Of a DNA stretch of 5,411 nucleotides, positions 1-5,411 are shown piece by piece (within the stretch, counting starts at the first letter, position 1; every line of letters begins with the position of its first letter). A program made the position numbers and the translations under genes. The DNA lies in assembly GCA_007693875.1 (NCBI GenBank), contig RECT01000445.1, positions 1 to 5,411 of the forward strand, in the 5' to 3' direction. The notes under the pieces were generated by a model. The model was not told the origin of the DNA, did not search any database, and saw only the letters and a program-made list of their open reading frames with translations. This DNA is from Spirulina sp. DLM2.Bin59. Lineage in GTDB: Bacteria; Cyanobacteriota; Cyanobacteriia; Cyanobacteriales; Spirulinaceae.

Positions 1-80
1 CCATCTCCGTTGTGGCCGACGGATCCCTCGAAGGTCACCCCCCCTACGTCACAGACTAGGATTTGCTTAACCTGATCCTG
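1..80 (-). pseudogene. dnaK: In-frame continuation of dnaK beyond the premature stop, degraded
   Basis: Reading on past the TAA at 81-83 in the same frame gives 26 further codons with no other stop. They translate to QDQVKQILVCDVGG followed by VTFEGS and, near the edge, GDG. DnaK proteins at this position read roughly ...ILVFDLGGGTFDVS...LGDG, the phosphate-2 loop, so the spacing is kept without indels. Several key positions differ: Phe to Cys, Leu to Val, the third loop glycine to Val, Asp to Glu. The reading frame is therefore DnaK-derived but altered, in sharp contrast to the clean 180 codons upstream of the stop. Either this is a real pseudogene or the window edge carries sequence errors. 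The rest of the gene lies outside the window. Confidence 0.75.
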
Positions 81-87
81 TTAGTCT
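53..87. repeat. Imperfect inverted repeat over the dnaK stop codon
   Basis: On the plus strand AGACT (53-57) with AGGAT (58-62) faces ATCCT (75-79) and AGTCT (83-87). The loop is 12 nt and the right arm has a 3-nt bulge (80-82). The premature stop (81-83) lies in the bulge and right arm. No T-run follows, so I do not call it a terminator. A chance hairpin within coding sequence is possible. Confidence 0.45.
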
Positions 88-623
88 AAGCCGTAGGCCA
101 GGGCGGCGGCGGTGGGTTCGTTGATGATCCGCAGCACTTCCAGGCCGGCGATCGCCCCTGAATCCTTGGTGGCCTGCCGTTGGGCATCGGTAAAGTACGC
201 CGGCACCGTGATCACCACTTGGTTCACAGGTTCCCCTAAAAACTGCTCCGCATCGCCCTTGAGCTTTTGCAGCAGCATCGCGGAAATTTCCTGGGGGGTG
301 TAGTTTTTGCCCCGAATCCCCACATCAACGGTGTTGTCCCGCCCTTGGACACATTGGTAGGGAACCCGCGATCGCTCCTCCACCGTGTCATCCCAGCGGC
401 GGCCAATGAACCGCTTGATACTGTAGATCGTATTCTCCGCATTCGTCACCGCTTGACGTTTGGCGAGTTCCCCCACCAAACGCTCACCGGATTTATCAAA
501 CCCGATCATACTGGGGGTGGTTCGCCCCCCTTCAGTACTCTGGATCACAATGGGCTTACCGCCTTCGAGCACCGCCACACAACTGTTTGTTGTGCCGAGG
601 TCAATACCAATAACTTTTCCCAT
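81..623 (-). CDS. dnaK: Hsp70 chaperone DnaK (DnaK2 type), N-terminal 180 residues ending at a premature TAA
   Basis: Hsp70 chaperones bind exposed hydrophobic segments under control of ATP hydrolysis, with DnaJ and GrpE as partners in the cytosol. The protein opens MGKVIGIDLGTTNSCVAV, the phosphate-1 loop (residues 5-18). It then shows the SIKRFIGRRW segment with the catalytic lysine at K70, VITVPAYFTDAQRQATKDSG (137-156) and INEPTAAALAYGLD (167-180). These are close to consensus for cyanobacterial DnaK2. A normal DnaK is about 630 residues or more. Here TAA (81-83) stands where the family usually has Lys181, removing half of the nucleotide-binding domain and all of the substrate-binding domain. 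I chose ATG at 621-623 because MGKVIGID is the universal family start; the in-frame ATG 11 codons upstream adds non-homologous residues. An AGGTG lies only 2 nt before the ATG, too close to be a normal ribosome site. Identity is certain. Function of this truncated product is unlikely. Confidence 0.93.
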   Translation of the reverse strand: MGKVIGIDLGTTNSCVAVLEGGKPIVIQSTEGGRTTPSMIGFDKSGERLVGELAKRQAVTNAENTIYSIKRFIGRRWDDTVEERSRVPYQCVQGRDNTVDVGIRGKNYTPQEISAMLLQKLKGDAEQFLGEPVNQVVITVPAYFTDAQRQATKDSGAIAGLEVLRIINEPTAAALAYGLD

Positions 624-774
624 GACACCTGGGCAATAGGGGTGTGCAGAATGCAATCAACAAATTCAACCCAGGACAGCAGGCAATTTCTTATTATGTT
701 GATTTTAGTCGCAAATTTCCGCCTGACACGAGAAATTTTATGAATCCCTCCCGCAGGCAGTCCCATAATGGGTT
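624..774 (-). other. grpE-dnaK intergenic spacer with a possible -10 element
   Basis: This 151-bp gap separates the grpE stop from the dnaK start. Its middle part (about 680-745) is A+T-rich compared with the flanking genes. On the minus strand a -10-like CATAAT lies at 698-693, about 70 bp before the dnaK start, but no -35 box stands at the right distance. I see no CIRCE element (TTAGCACTC-N9-GAGTGCTAA), so HrcA control is not supported here. A short CCCATTATGGG palindrome directly follows the grpE stop but is too small and lacks a T-run to be a terminator. dnaK could be read through from grpE, start from its own weak promoter, or both. Confidence 0.3.
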
Positions 775-1530
775 CTAAACCTCAGGGGATTCCGGGGTTT
801 CCTCTTGGTTTTCCACCGGGGTTTCCGGTTCTGGGGGAGCCGCCACTTTCACCATCGCATGGCGCAATACCCGATCATGGAGTAAATACCCCCGTACCAA
901 CTGTTCAATGACGGCCCCTTCAGGATACTCGCTGGTGGGTTCGCGCATCATCGCTTCGTGATAATTGGGGTCAAAATCCTGCCCTTCGGGGCGCATCGCC
1001 GCCACCCCTAACCGCTTCAAGCCATCGACGAGGTTTTTATACACCCCTTGATAGCTCTTGTGGATGCCCATTTCCCCTTCGGTTTCTGGCTTAATCTGCG
1101 ATCGCGCCCGCTCAAAGTTATCCACCACTGGCAACAACTCCGCTAGGGCGTTGCGCTTGGCAATATGCTCTAGCTCCTCTTTTTCCTTCTGGGTGCGCTT
1201 GCGGAAATTATCAAAATCAGCAGCAATGCGGATCGCTTGGGCCTTATGGGATTCAAACTGCTGTGCCTGTTGCGCCAGTTGCTGCTTCAAGGCTTCGATC
1301 TCCATCTGCAAGGCCTCCACCACCTGAACCTGCTCCCCGGACAGGGGAGGCTCGCCCGGGTCTGGGGTGTGGGGATCAACGGCATCGGACTCTAACTCTT
1401 CACCGTCCACCAAGCTTGCCTCTACCGGTGCAACAGTATCAGCTTCCCCTTGACCCTCTGCCACGGTGGGGTCAGTGCCTTCTGGATAGTCTGCTTGGAT
1501 CGCCTCTGGCTGGTTGGGATCGTGGGTCAT
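775..1530 (-). CDS. grpE: GrpE, nucleotide exchange factor for DnaK
   Basis: GrpE forms a cytosolic dimer that opens the DnaK nucleotide-binding domain to release ADP, and acts as a thermosensor of the chaperone cycle. The protein has 251 residues, usual for cyanobacteria. Residues 1-66 are acidic, Pro/Gly-rich and probably disordered. Residues 67-120 are Gln/Glu/Lys-rich and fit the long paired helix, containing ADFDNFRKR (104-112). NALAELLPVVDNFERA (127-142) and FDPNYHEAM (186-194) follow, then the beta-domain signature LVRGYLLHDRVLRHAMVKVA (211-230). A short acidic, Pro-rich tail ends the protein (231-251). The start at 1530 gives a typical MTHDPNQPEA opening; no clear Shine-Dalgarno sequence precedes it. 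It lies upstream of dnaK on the same strand and divergent from pilB. The reading frame is intact, unlike its partner dnaK. Confidence 0.97.
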   Translation of the reverse strand: MTHDPNQPEAIQADYPEGTDPTVAEGQGEADTVAPVEASLVDGEELESDAVDPHTPDPGEPPLSGEQVQVVEALQMEIEALKQQLAQQAQQFESHKAQAIRIAADFDNFRKRTQKEKEELEHIAKRNALAELLPVVDNFERARSQIKPETEGEMGIHKSYQGVYKNLVDGLKRLGVAAMRPEGQDFDPNYHEAMMREPTSEYPEGAVIEQLVRGYLLHDRVLRHAMVKVAAPPEPETPVENQEETPESPEV

Positions 1531-1545
1531 AGGACGTTTAATGAA

Positions 1546-1564
1546 CTTAACAAAAACTTACAAT
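1546..1564 (+). promoter_or_regulatory. HLR1-like tandem motif upstream of grpE
   Basis: CTTAACAA (1546-1553) and CTTACAAT (1557-1564) form an imperfect direct repeat with an 11-bp period, 16-34 bp upstream of the grpE start. It resembles the cyanobacterial HLR1 element bound by RpaB, two (G/T)TTACA(A/T)(A/T) boxes spaced 10 bp. However, one box has TTAACA, both begin with C, and the spacing is one base longer. This is a weak resemblance only. Confidence 0.2.
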
Positions 1565-1623
1565 GATGGGTGAGCATCTTGAGACTGTGATGCCCATAGG
1601 ACTCATGGCAGCCAATGCAATCG

Positions 1624-1647
1624 GTTGTGATCGATGGCGATCACCAC
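1624..1647. promoter_or_regulatory. Dyad-symmetric candidate operator
   Basis: GTGATC (1627-1632) and GATCAC (1639-1644) are perfect inverted arms around a 6-nt spacer. Two further outer pairs extend each arm to 9 bases with one mismatch. The element lies about 95 bp from the grpE start and 240 bp from pilB. The half sites TGTGA and TCACC recall CRP sites, but the gap between them is 10 nt rather than the CRP spacing of 6, so SYCRP1 binding is not supported by spacing. Nothing shows which protein, if any, binds here. Confidence 0.3.
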
Positions 1648-1792
1648 TGGAGACCATCATACCGCCTTAGCATCAGGCTGTTCTACTCCCCAGTCAAGAT
1701 TTTTCCCATCGGGTTTCCCCAGGGAATTTTAAGGTCGGTGCTGCCTGGACTAGCCGCGCCCTGCCGTCGGCACCCCGTCAATTTTCCCCATC

Positions 1793-1821
1793 TGGGATTA
1801 ACTGCGGTTTAATGGGATTAA
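1793..1821 (+). repeat. Direct repeat TGGGATTAA, 20-bp period, upstream of pilB
   Basis: TGGGATTAA occurs at 1793-1801 and again at 1813-1821, about two helical turns apart and 66-94 bp before the pilB start. A TTTAAT (1808-1813) lies between them and could serve as a -10 box, without a good -35. The first copy is also part of a wider near-repeat: ATTTTTCCCATCGGG (1699-1713) resembles ATTTTCCCCATCTGGG (1781-1796). These could be activator sites or chance. Confidence 0.3.
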
Positions 1822-1886
1822 GCAGCAAGTGAATCAGCCGCCACAGGCTTACCCTCACCCCCTCATCAAAATAGCGGAACTCGGCT

Positions 1887-3872
1887 ATGACTCAATCTTC
1901 ATCGAGAACCTCCCGACGCTCTCGGGCCTTGACGATTCGGAACGATTTTTCTCCCTTCGGAAATAAACTGATTCAAGCGGGCTACATCGAGGGCGACCAG
2001 ATGCGGCAGGCCGTCGCCGAGAGCCGCCGCTCGGGCCGGCCCCTCACGGAGGTTCTGGAAAGCCTCACCGGCCGCCAACTCACCCCAGAGCTACAACGTC
2101 AGTATAAAAAGCAACAACTCTTCGAGCTTAAAATCCTTTACGGCGTTGACTCCATCGATCCGGAAGTGAATGCGATCGAAAACAATCAGATGGCGGAGCT
2201 GATTGAAAGCCTCGTCCCCGATGATATTTGCCGCCGTCATAAGCTGGTGCCGCTTCGTAAAAGTGAAGGAGATCCGCCCATCGTCTTGGTGGCCATGGTC
2301 AACCCTGATGACCTGGAAGCCCAGGATGACCTGAAGCGGGTGCTGCGGGGTATGGTGTTGCAGCGGATGGTGATCACTGAGCAGGATTATCAACGGTTGA
2401 TTGATCAGTATCTCGATGAACAGGTCAAGGTTGCTAAGGCCCAGGAAGCCGCTAAAGCCGCAGATGTATCCGATATTGTTGAAAACTTAGATGCCCTTGG
2501 CGAAGCCGAGGATGAGATTGAGGAAGACCTCAGTAAAGATGACATCAACGGTGCGCCCATCGTTAACCTGGTGAAAAAGATTTTAATTAGGGCTCTCCAG
2601 GAGGGGGTATCTGATATCCATGTTGAACCCCAGGAGGAAACCCTGCGGGTGCGGTTCCGGAAAGATGGGGTGCTGCAACAGCCCTTCCAACCCTTCCCCA
2701 AAAAGGTGGCGGGGGCTGTGGCAGCTCGTTTCAAAATTATGGCGGAGTTGGATATTGCCGAAAAACGGATGCCCCAGGATGGCAAGATCCGTCAGGTCTA
2801 TCAAGGGCGGAAAATTGACTTTCGGGTGAGTACGCTCCCCAGCCGCTACGGCGAAAAAGTCGTACTCCGGATTCTGGATAACTCCTCAACCCAGTTGGGG
2901 TTGAATATGCTGATTAGCGATCCCGATACTTTGGAGTTGGTGCGGGATATGGCTCGCCGTCCCTTCGGATTGATTTTGGTGACGGGGCCGACGGGGTCGG
3001 GGAAATCGACCAGTTTGTATTCGGTGTTGGCGGAGCGCAATGATCCGGGGATTAATATTAGTACTGCTGAGGATCCCATTGAATACTCGCTGCCGGGGAT
3101 TACTCAGGTGCAGGTGATTCGGGAAAAGGGGATGGATTTTGCCTCGATTTTGCGATCGTTCCTGCGGCAAGATCCCGATGTGATTCTGGTGGGGGAAACC
3201 CGAGATAAGGAAACGGCAAAAACCGCCATTGAAGCGGCGTTAACGGGTCACTTGGTGTTAACTACATTGCACACCAATGACGCAGCGGGGGCGATCGCCC
3301 GCCTTGATGAAATGGGCGTGGAACCCTTCATGGTGTCCGGGGCATTGCTGGGGGTGTTGGCCCAACGGCTGATGCGGCGGGTCTGTAGTGAATGCCGCGT
3401 CCCCTATCAGCCCACCCGCGAGGAGTTGGCCCGCTTTGGCCTCTCCGCCTCCGCCGATGGCGAAATGACGATCTTCAAAGCCAACACCCTCACCCCTGAA
3501 GAGCGCAGTGCAGGCAAGACCTGTGAAAAATGCGGCGGCATTGGCTATCGGGGTCGGGTGGGGGTTTATGAGGTGATGAAAATTACCGAGCGGCTCCAAA
3601 ACCTGATTAACGAAGGAGCGCCCACCGAGCGGCTCAAGGAAGCAGCAGTGGAGGAAGGGATGAAAACCTTGCTGGCCTACAGCCTCAACTTGGTCAAAGA
3701 AGGCCACACGACCCTAGAAGAGGTGGAGCGGGTCACGTTCACCGATTCTGGTCTGGAGGCAGAACTGAAGGCCAAACGGAAGAGCGGCTTAACCTGCCGC
3801 GTTTGTAATGCGGAACTGCAACCAGAATGGGTAGATTGCCCCTACTGCATGACCCCTCGGTTCTCGGATTGA
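1887..3872 (+). CDS. pilB: Type IV pilus extension ATPase PilB (GspE/PulE family)
   Basis: PilB is the hexameric cytoplasmic motor that hydrolyses ATP to turn the PilC platform and polymerise pilin. The protein has 661 residues. Residues about 20-180 form the N-terminal GspE/MshEN-like region (SPFGNKLIQAGYIEGDQM at 22-39), followed by an acidic linker at about 195-220. The ATPase core has SDIHVEP (242-248), Walker A GPTGSGKS (367-374), an Asp box STAEDPIE with E395 (392-399), Walker B DPDVILVGETRD with E437 (429-440) and a His box TGHLVLTTLHTNDA (453-466). The family tetracysteine is C500, C503, C546 and C549. After the usual family end comes a tail with a second set, C637-x2-C640-x10-C651-x2-C654, resembling a zinc ribbon. 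The ATG at 1887 fits the conserved RSRALTIRNDFSPFG opening; no clear ribosome site is seen. pilT and pilC follow on the same strand. In Synechocystis, Hfq and SYCRP1 are reported to bind PilB1. Confidence 0.97.
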   Translation: MTQSSSRTSRRSRALTIRNDFSPFGNKLIQAGYIEGDQMRQAVAESRRSGRPLTEVLESLTGRQLTPELQRQYKKQQLFELKILYGVDSIDPEVNAIENNQMAELIESLVPDDICRRHKLVPLRKSEGDPPIVLVAMVNPDDLEAQDDLKRVLRGMVLQRMVITEQDYQRLIDQYLDEQVKVAKAQEAAKAADVSDIVENLDALGEAEDEIEEDLSKDDINGAPIVNLVKKILIRALQEGVSDIHVEPQEETLRVRFRKDGVLQQPFQPFPKKVAGAVAARFKIMAELDIAEKRMPQDGKIRQVYQGRKIDFRVSTLPSRYGEKVVLRILDNSSTQLGLNMLISDPDTLELVRDMARRPFGLILVTGPTGSGKSTSLYSVLAERNDPGINISTAEDPIEYSLPGITQVQVIREKGMDFASILRSFLRQDPDVILVGETRDKETAKTAIEAALTGHLVLTTLHTNDAAGAIARLDEMGVEPFMVSGALLGVLAQRLMRRVCSECRVPYQPTREELARFGLSASADGEMTIFKANTLTPEERSAGKTCEKCGGIGYRGRVGVYEVMKITERLQNLINEGAPTERLKEAAVEEGMKTLLAYSLNLVKEGHTTLEEVERVTFTDSGLEAELKAKRKSGLTCRVCNAELQPEWVDCPYCMTPRFSD

Positions 3873-3967
3873 GGAATTACCGCAGTGGAGCATCGTCGCC
3901 CCAAGGTTTTGCGATCGATAGATCCCGATTACTCCCATTAAACATTCAAACATGAGGAAAAACTGCC
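3873..3967 (+). promoter_or_regulatory. pilB-pilT spacer with pilT ribosome binding site
   Basis: The 95-bp gap contains no hairpin followed by a T-run, so transcription probably continues from pilB into pilT. GAGG at 3954-3957 lies 10 nt before the pilT ATG, a reasonable Shine-Dalgarno site that supports the start at 3968 over the ATG three codons inside. The rest shows a GCGATCGA near-HIP1 sequence and nothing else I recognise. Confidence 0.55.
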
Positions 3968-5056
3968 ATGGAATTAATGATTGAAGATGTCCTAGAACAG
4001 TTGGTCGAAATGGGCGGCTCTGATGTTCATATTCAAGCAGGAGCACCGATTTATTTCCGGATTAGTGGTCATTTGCAACCTGCTTTAAGTGATGAGCCTC
4101 TCACCGCCAATGAGTCCCAAAAGCTCATTTTCAGCATGCTGAATAACAAGCAACGCAAGGAGCTTGAACAAAATTGGGAGTTGGATTCTTCCTATGGGGT
4201 GAAGGGGTTGGCTCGATTTCGGTTGAATGTCTACAAGGAGCGGGGCTGCTGGGCGGCCTGTATGCGGGCGCTGTCTTCAAAAATTCCCAACTTTGACATG
4301 TTGGGCTTGCCGGATATTGTGCGGGAGATGACGGAACGACCCCGGGGGATGGTGTTGGTGACGGGGCAAACCGGTTCAGGGAAAACAACGACGATGGCGG
4401 CGATGTTGGATCTGATTAACCGTACCCGTTCTGAGCATATTCTTACGGTGGAAGACCCGATTGAATATGTGTTTCCCAATGTTAAATGTTTGTTTCACCA
4501 ACGGCAAAAAGGCGAGGATACGAAGAGTTTTGGCAATGCTTTGAAGGGGGCTTTGCGCCAGGATCCGGATATTATCCTAGTGGGGGAAATGCGAGATTTA
4601 GAAACCATCGGTCTCGCGGTATCAGCGGCAGAAACGGGGCACTTGGTTTTTGGCACCTTGCACACGAACTCCGCCGCTGGCACCATTGACCGGATGCTGG
4701 ATGTGTTCCCTCCGGAACAACAGGGGCAAATTCGCGCCCAAATGTCTCAATCTTTGCTGGCGGTGTTTAGTCAATGTTTGGTGCCGAAGGCGAACCCCAA
4801 ACCGGGGGAATATGGCCGGGTGATGTGTCAGGAGATTATGGTGGTGACACCGGCGATCGCCAACCTGATTCGGGATGGCAAAACCTCGATGATGTATTCC
4901 TCCATTCAAACCGGGATGAAAATGGGGATGCAAACCATGGAGCAGGCCCTAGCGGAATACGTGAAAAAAGGTGTCATCAACTTTGAAGATGCCATGGGCA
5001 AATGTAGCAAGCCCGATGAGTTACAACGGTTAGTAGGGGCGAAGTCTCTGAAATAG
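3968..5056 (+). CDS. pilT: Type IV pilus retraction ATPase PilT
   Basis: PilT is the hexameric ATPase that drives pilus depolymerisation, giving twitching motility and DNA uptake. The protein has 362 residues, normal for PilT. The N-terminal PAS-like domain begins with GGSDVHIQAGAPIYFRISG (16-34). The RecA-like core has Walker A GQTGSGKT (133-140), Asp box TVEDPIE with E162 (160-166), Walker B DPDIILVGEMRD with E207 (199-210) and His box TGHLVFGTLHTNSA (223-236). The retraction-specific AIRNLIRE motif is present as AIANLIRD (296-303), which separates PilT from PilB, as does the lack of a tetracysteine. It corresponds to the essential-for-motility PilT1 of Synechocystis, judged by the position next to pilC. 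It lies between pilB and pilC on the same strand and is probably co-transcribed with them. The closing region is QTMEQALAEYVKKGVI (322-337) followed by a short tail. Confidence 0.97.
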   Translation: MELMIEDVLEQLVEMGGSDVHIQAGAPIYFRISGHLQPALSDEPLTANESQKLIFSMLNNKQRKELEQNWELDSSYGVKGLARFRLNVYKERGCWAACMRALSSKIPNFDMLGLPDIVREMTERPRGMVLVTGQTGSGKTTTMAAMLDLINRTRSEHILTVEDPIEYVFPNVKCLFHQRQKGEDTKSFGNALKGALRQDPDIILVGEMRDLETIGLAVSAAETGHLVFGTLHTNSAAGTIDRMLDVFPPEQQGQIRAQMSQSLLAVFSQCLVPKANPKPGEYGRVMCQEIMVVTPAIANLIRDGKTSMMYSSIQTGMKMGMQTMEQALAEYVKKGVINFEDAMGKCSKPDELQRLVGAKSLK

Positions 5057-5127
5057 TGGTTGCCCCCTTGACCCCGGCTCCTGTCTGGGCCAACTCTGTC
5101 CCCCTAGGCTTATTTTGGTGACTCCCT
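5057..5127 (+). promoter_or_regulatory. pilT-pilC spacer with pilC ribosome binding site
   Basis: The 71-bp gap is C-rich in its first half and has no convincing terminator. GGTGA at 5117-5121 lies 6 nt before the pilC ATG and is a moderate ribosome site that supports the start at 5128. Confidence 0.45.
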
Positions 5128-5411
5128 ATGCCCAAATTTATCGCGGAAGTCCGAGACTCCAAAGGTAATATCGTCAAAGAAAAGATCGCGGCCACCTCCG
5201 CTGAACAGGCCCGGCTCATGCTCCAAAACCAATACCCCACCATTGGTAAGGTGGAGCGGGTCAAGGGCTTGCCCAGCATGGATGAACTCACGGAAATGAT
5301 GACCTCAGTTTCCGTGAAGGATAAGGCGGTGTTTTCCCGCCAATTTGCCGTGATGATCAATGCGGGGGTGGCGATGGTGCGATCGCTGGGGATTCTCCAG
5401 GATCAATGCCC
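5128..5411 (+). CDS. pilC: Type IV pilus inner-membrane platform protein PilC, N-terminal part (cut by window end)
   Basis: PilC is the polytopic inner-membrane protein of the GspF family on which PilB and PilT act to assemble or remove pilin. Only 94 complete codons are in the window and the frame is open to the edge. The start MPKFIAEVRDSKGNIVKEKI is the short beta-rich N-terminal segment typical of PilC. It is followed by SAEQARLMLQ (24-33), then the beginning of the first T2SSF domain, VSVKDKAVFSRQFAVMINAG (61-80) and VAMVRSLGILQDQ (81-93), the conserved FxRQxAxMxxAGxxxxxxL pattern. Membrane helices come later in the family and are not in view. Full-length PilC is about 400 residues. The order pilB-pilT-pilC is the usual cyanobacterial motor cluster. 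Confidence 0.95.
   Translation, partial: MPKFIAEVRDSKGNIVKEKIAATSAEQARLMLQNQYPTIGKVERVKGLPSMDELTEMMTSVSVKDKAVFSRQFAVMINAGVAMVRSLGILQDQC

Larger units (their letters stand above)
1531..1886. promoter_or_regulatory. Divergent grpE/pilB intergenic region
   Basis: This 356-bp stretch must hold the 5' regions of grpE (leftward) and pilB (rightward). I find no gene in it. A 65-codon open frame at 1615-1812 has a protein-like start but no recognisable family, no ribosome site and low-complexity composition, so I do not call it. No textbook -35/-10 pair is convincing for either direction. Structured elements that can be seen are a CTTAACAA/CTTACAAT tandem near grpE, a dyad at 1624-1647, a TTCCC-CA-GGGAA palindrome at 1715-1726 and a direct TGGGATTAA repeat at 1793-1821. 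Confidence 0.6.
148..5386. repeat. HIP1 octamers (GCGATCGC), six scattered copies
   Basis: The palindrome GCGATCGC occurs at 148-155 and 368-375 (dnaK), 1098-1105 (grpE), 3291-3298 (pilB), 4853-4860 (pilT) and 5379-5386 (pilC). Random expectation for an octamer in 5.4 kb is well below one. HIP1 is a known over-represented palindrome of many cyanobacterial genomes, so this supports the host assignment. All six lie inside genes; none is in an intergenic stretch here. The span given only brackets the first and last copies. Confidence 0.9.

Noticed and set aside
267..743. 158-codon plus-strand frame opposite dnaK
   Set aside because: It is a shadow of the conserved dnaK coding strand, with no family features or ribosome site.
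545..766. 73-codon minus-strand frame starting just after grpE and running into dnaK
   Set aside because: It overlaps dnaK out of frame, and its second half is simply the shifted dnaK reading.
761..774. Terminator after grpE (CCCATTATGGG)
   Set aside because: The stem has only four G/C pairs with a tiny loop and no T-run on the minus strand.
1626..1645. CRP (SYCRP1) binding site
   Set aside because: TGTGA and TCACC are separated by 10 nt instead of 6, so the canonical site geometry is not met.
1615..1812. 65-codon open frame in the grpE/pilB intergenic region
   Set aside because: No ribosome site, no recognisable family, and it overlaps repeat and dyad elements. Likely a chance frame.
2984..3002. 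G-quadruplex over the PilB Walker A codons
   Set aside because: Only three GGGG tracts are present nearby; the G-richness comes from Gly/Thr/Gly codons of the P-loop.
3258..3707. 149-codon antisense frame inside pilB
   Set aside because: It is fully antisense to the conserved PilB ATPase and cysteine regions, with no independent support.

Overview
The window is cyanobacterial chromosome. Evidence for this is a grpE-dnaK pair of the cyanobacterial DnaK2 type, a pilB-pilT-pilC motor cluster whose PilB has the long cyanobacterial-style N-terminus and C-terminal cysteine tail, and six copies of the octamer GCGATCGC (HIP1) in 5.4 kb. Base composition is moderately GC-rich. Genus cannot be fixed from this sequence alone.

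Layout. Minus strand, read right to left: grpE (1530-775), a 151-bp gap, then the 5' part of dnaK (623-81), which stops at an in-frame TAA after 180 codons. The same frame continues recognisably as DnaK from 80 to the window edge, so dnaK is either a pseudogene or carries sequence errors here. Plus strand: a 356-bp divergent intergenic region (1531-1886), then pilB (1887-3872), pilT (3968-5056) and the first 94 codons of pilC (5128 to the end).

How the genes work together. GrpE is the nucleotide exchange factor of the Hsp70 chaperone DnaK. PilB (extension ATPase), PilT (retraction ATPase) and PilC (inner-membrane platform) form the motor of a type IV pilus, used in cyanobacteria for twitching, phototaxis and DNA uptake. 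The three pil genes are co-directional with gaps of 95 and 71 bp and no convincing terminator, so they are probably one operon. From memory, Synechococcus elongatus PCC 7942 has a similar grpE/dnaK versus pilB neighbourhood, so the arrangement looks ancestral rather than newly acquired.

I see no undescribed multi-gene system. The points worth a second look are the dnaK interruption and the imperfect palindrome over it, the extra zinc-ribbon tail of PilB, and small symmetric or repeated motifs in the divergent grpE/pilB region.
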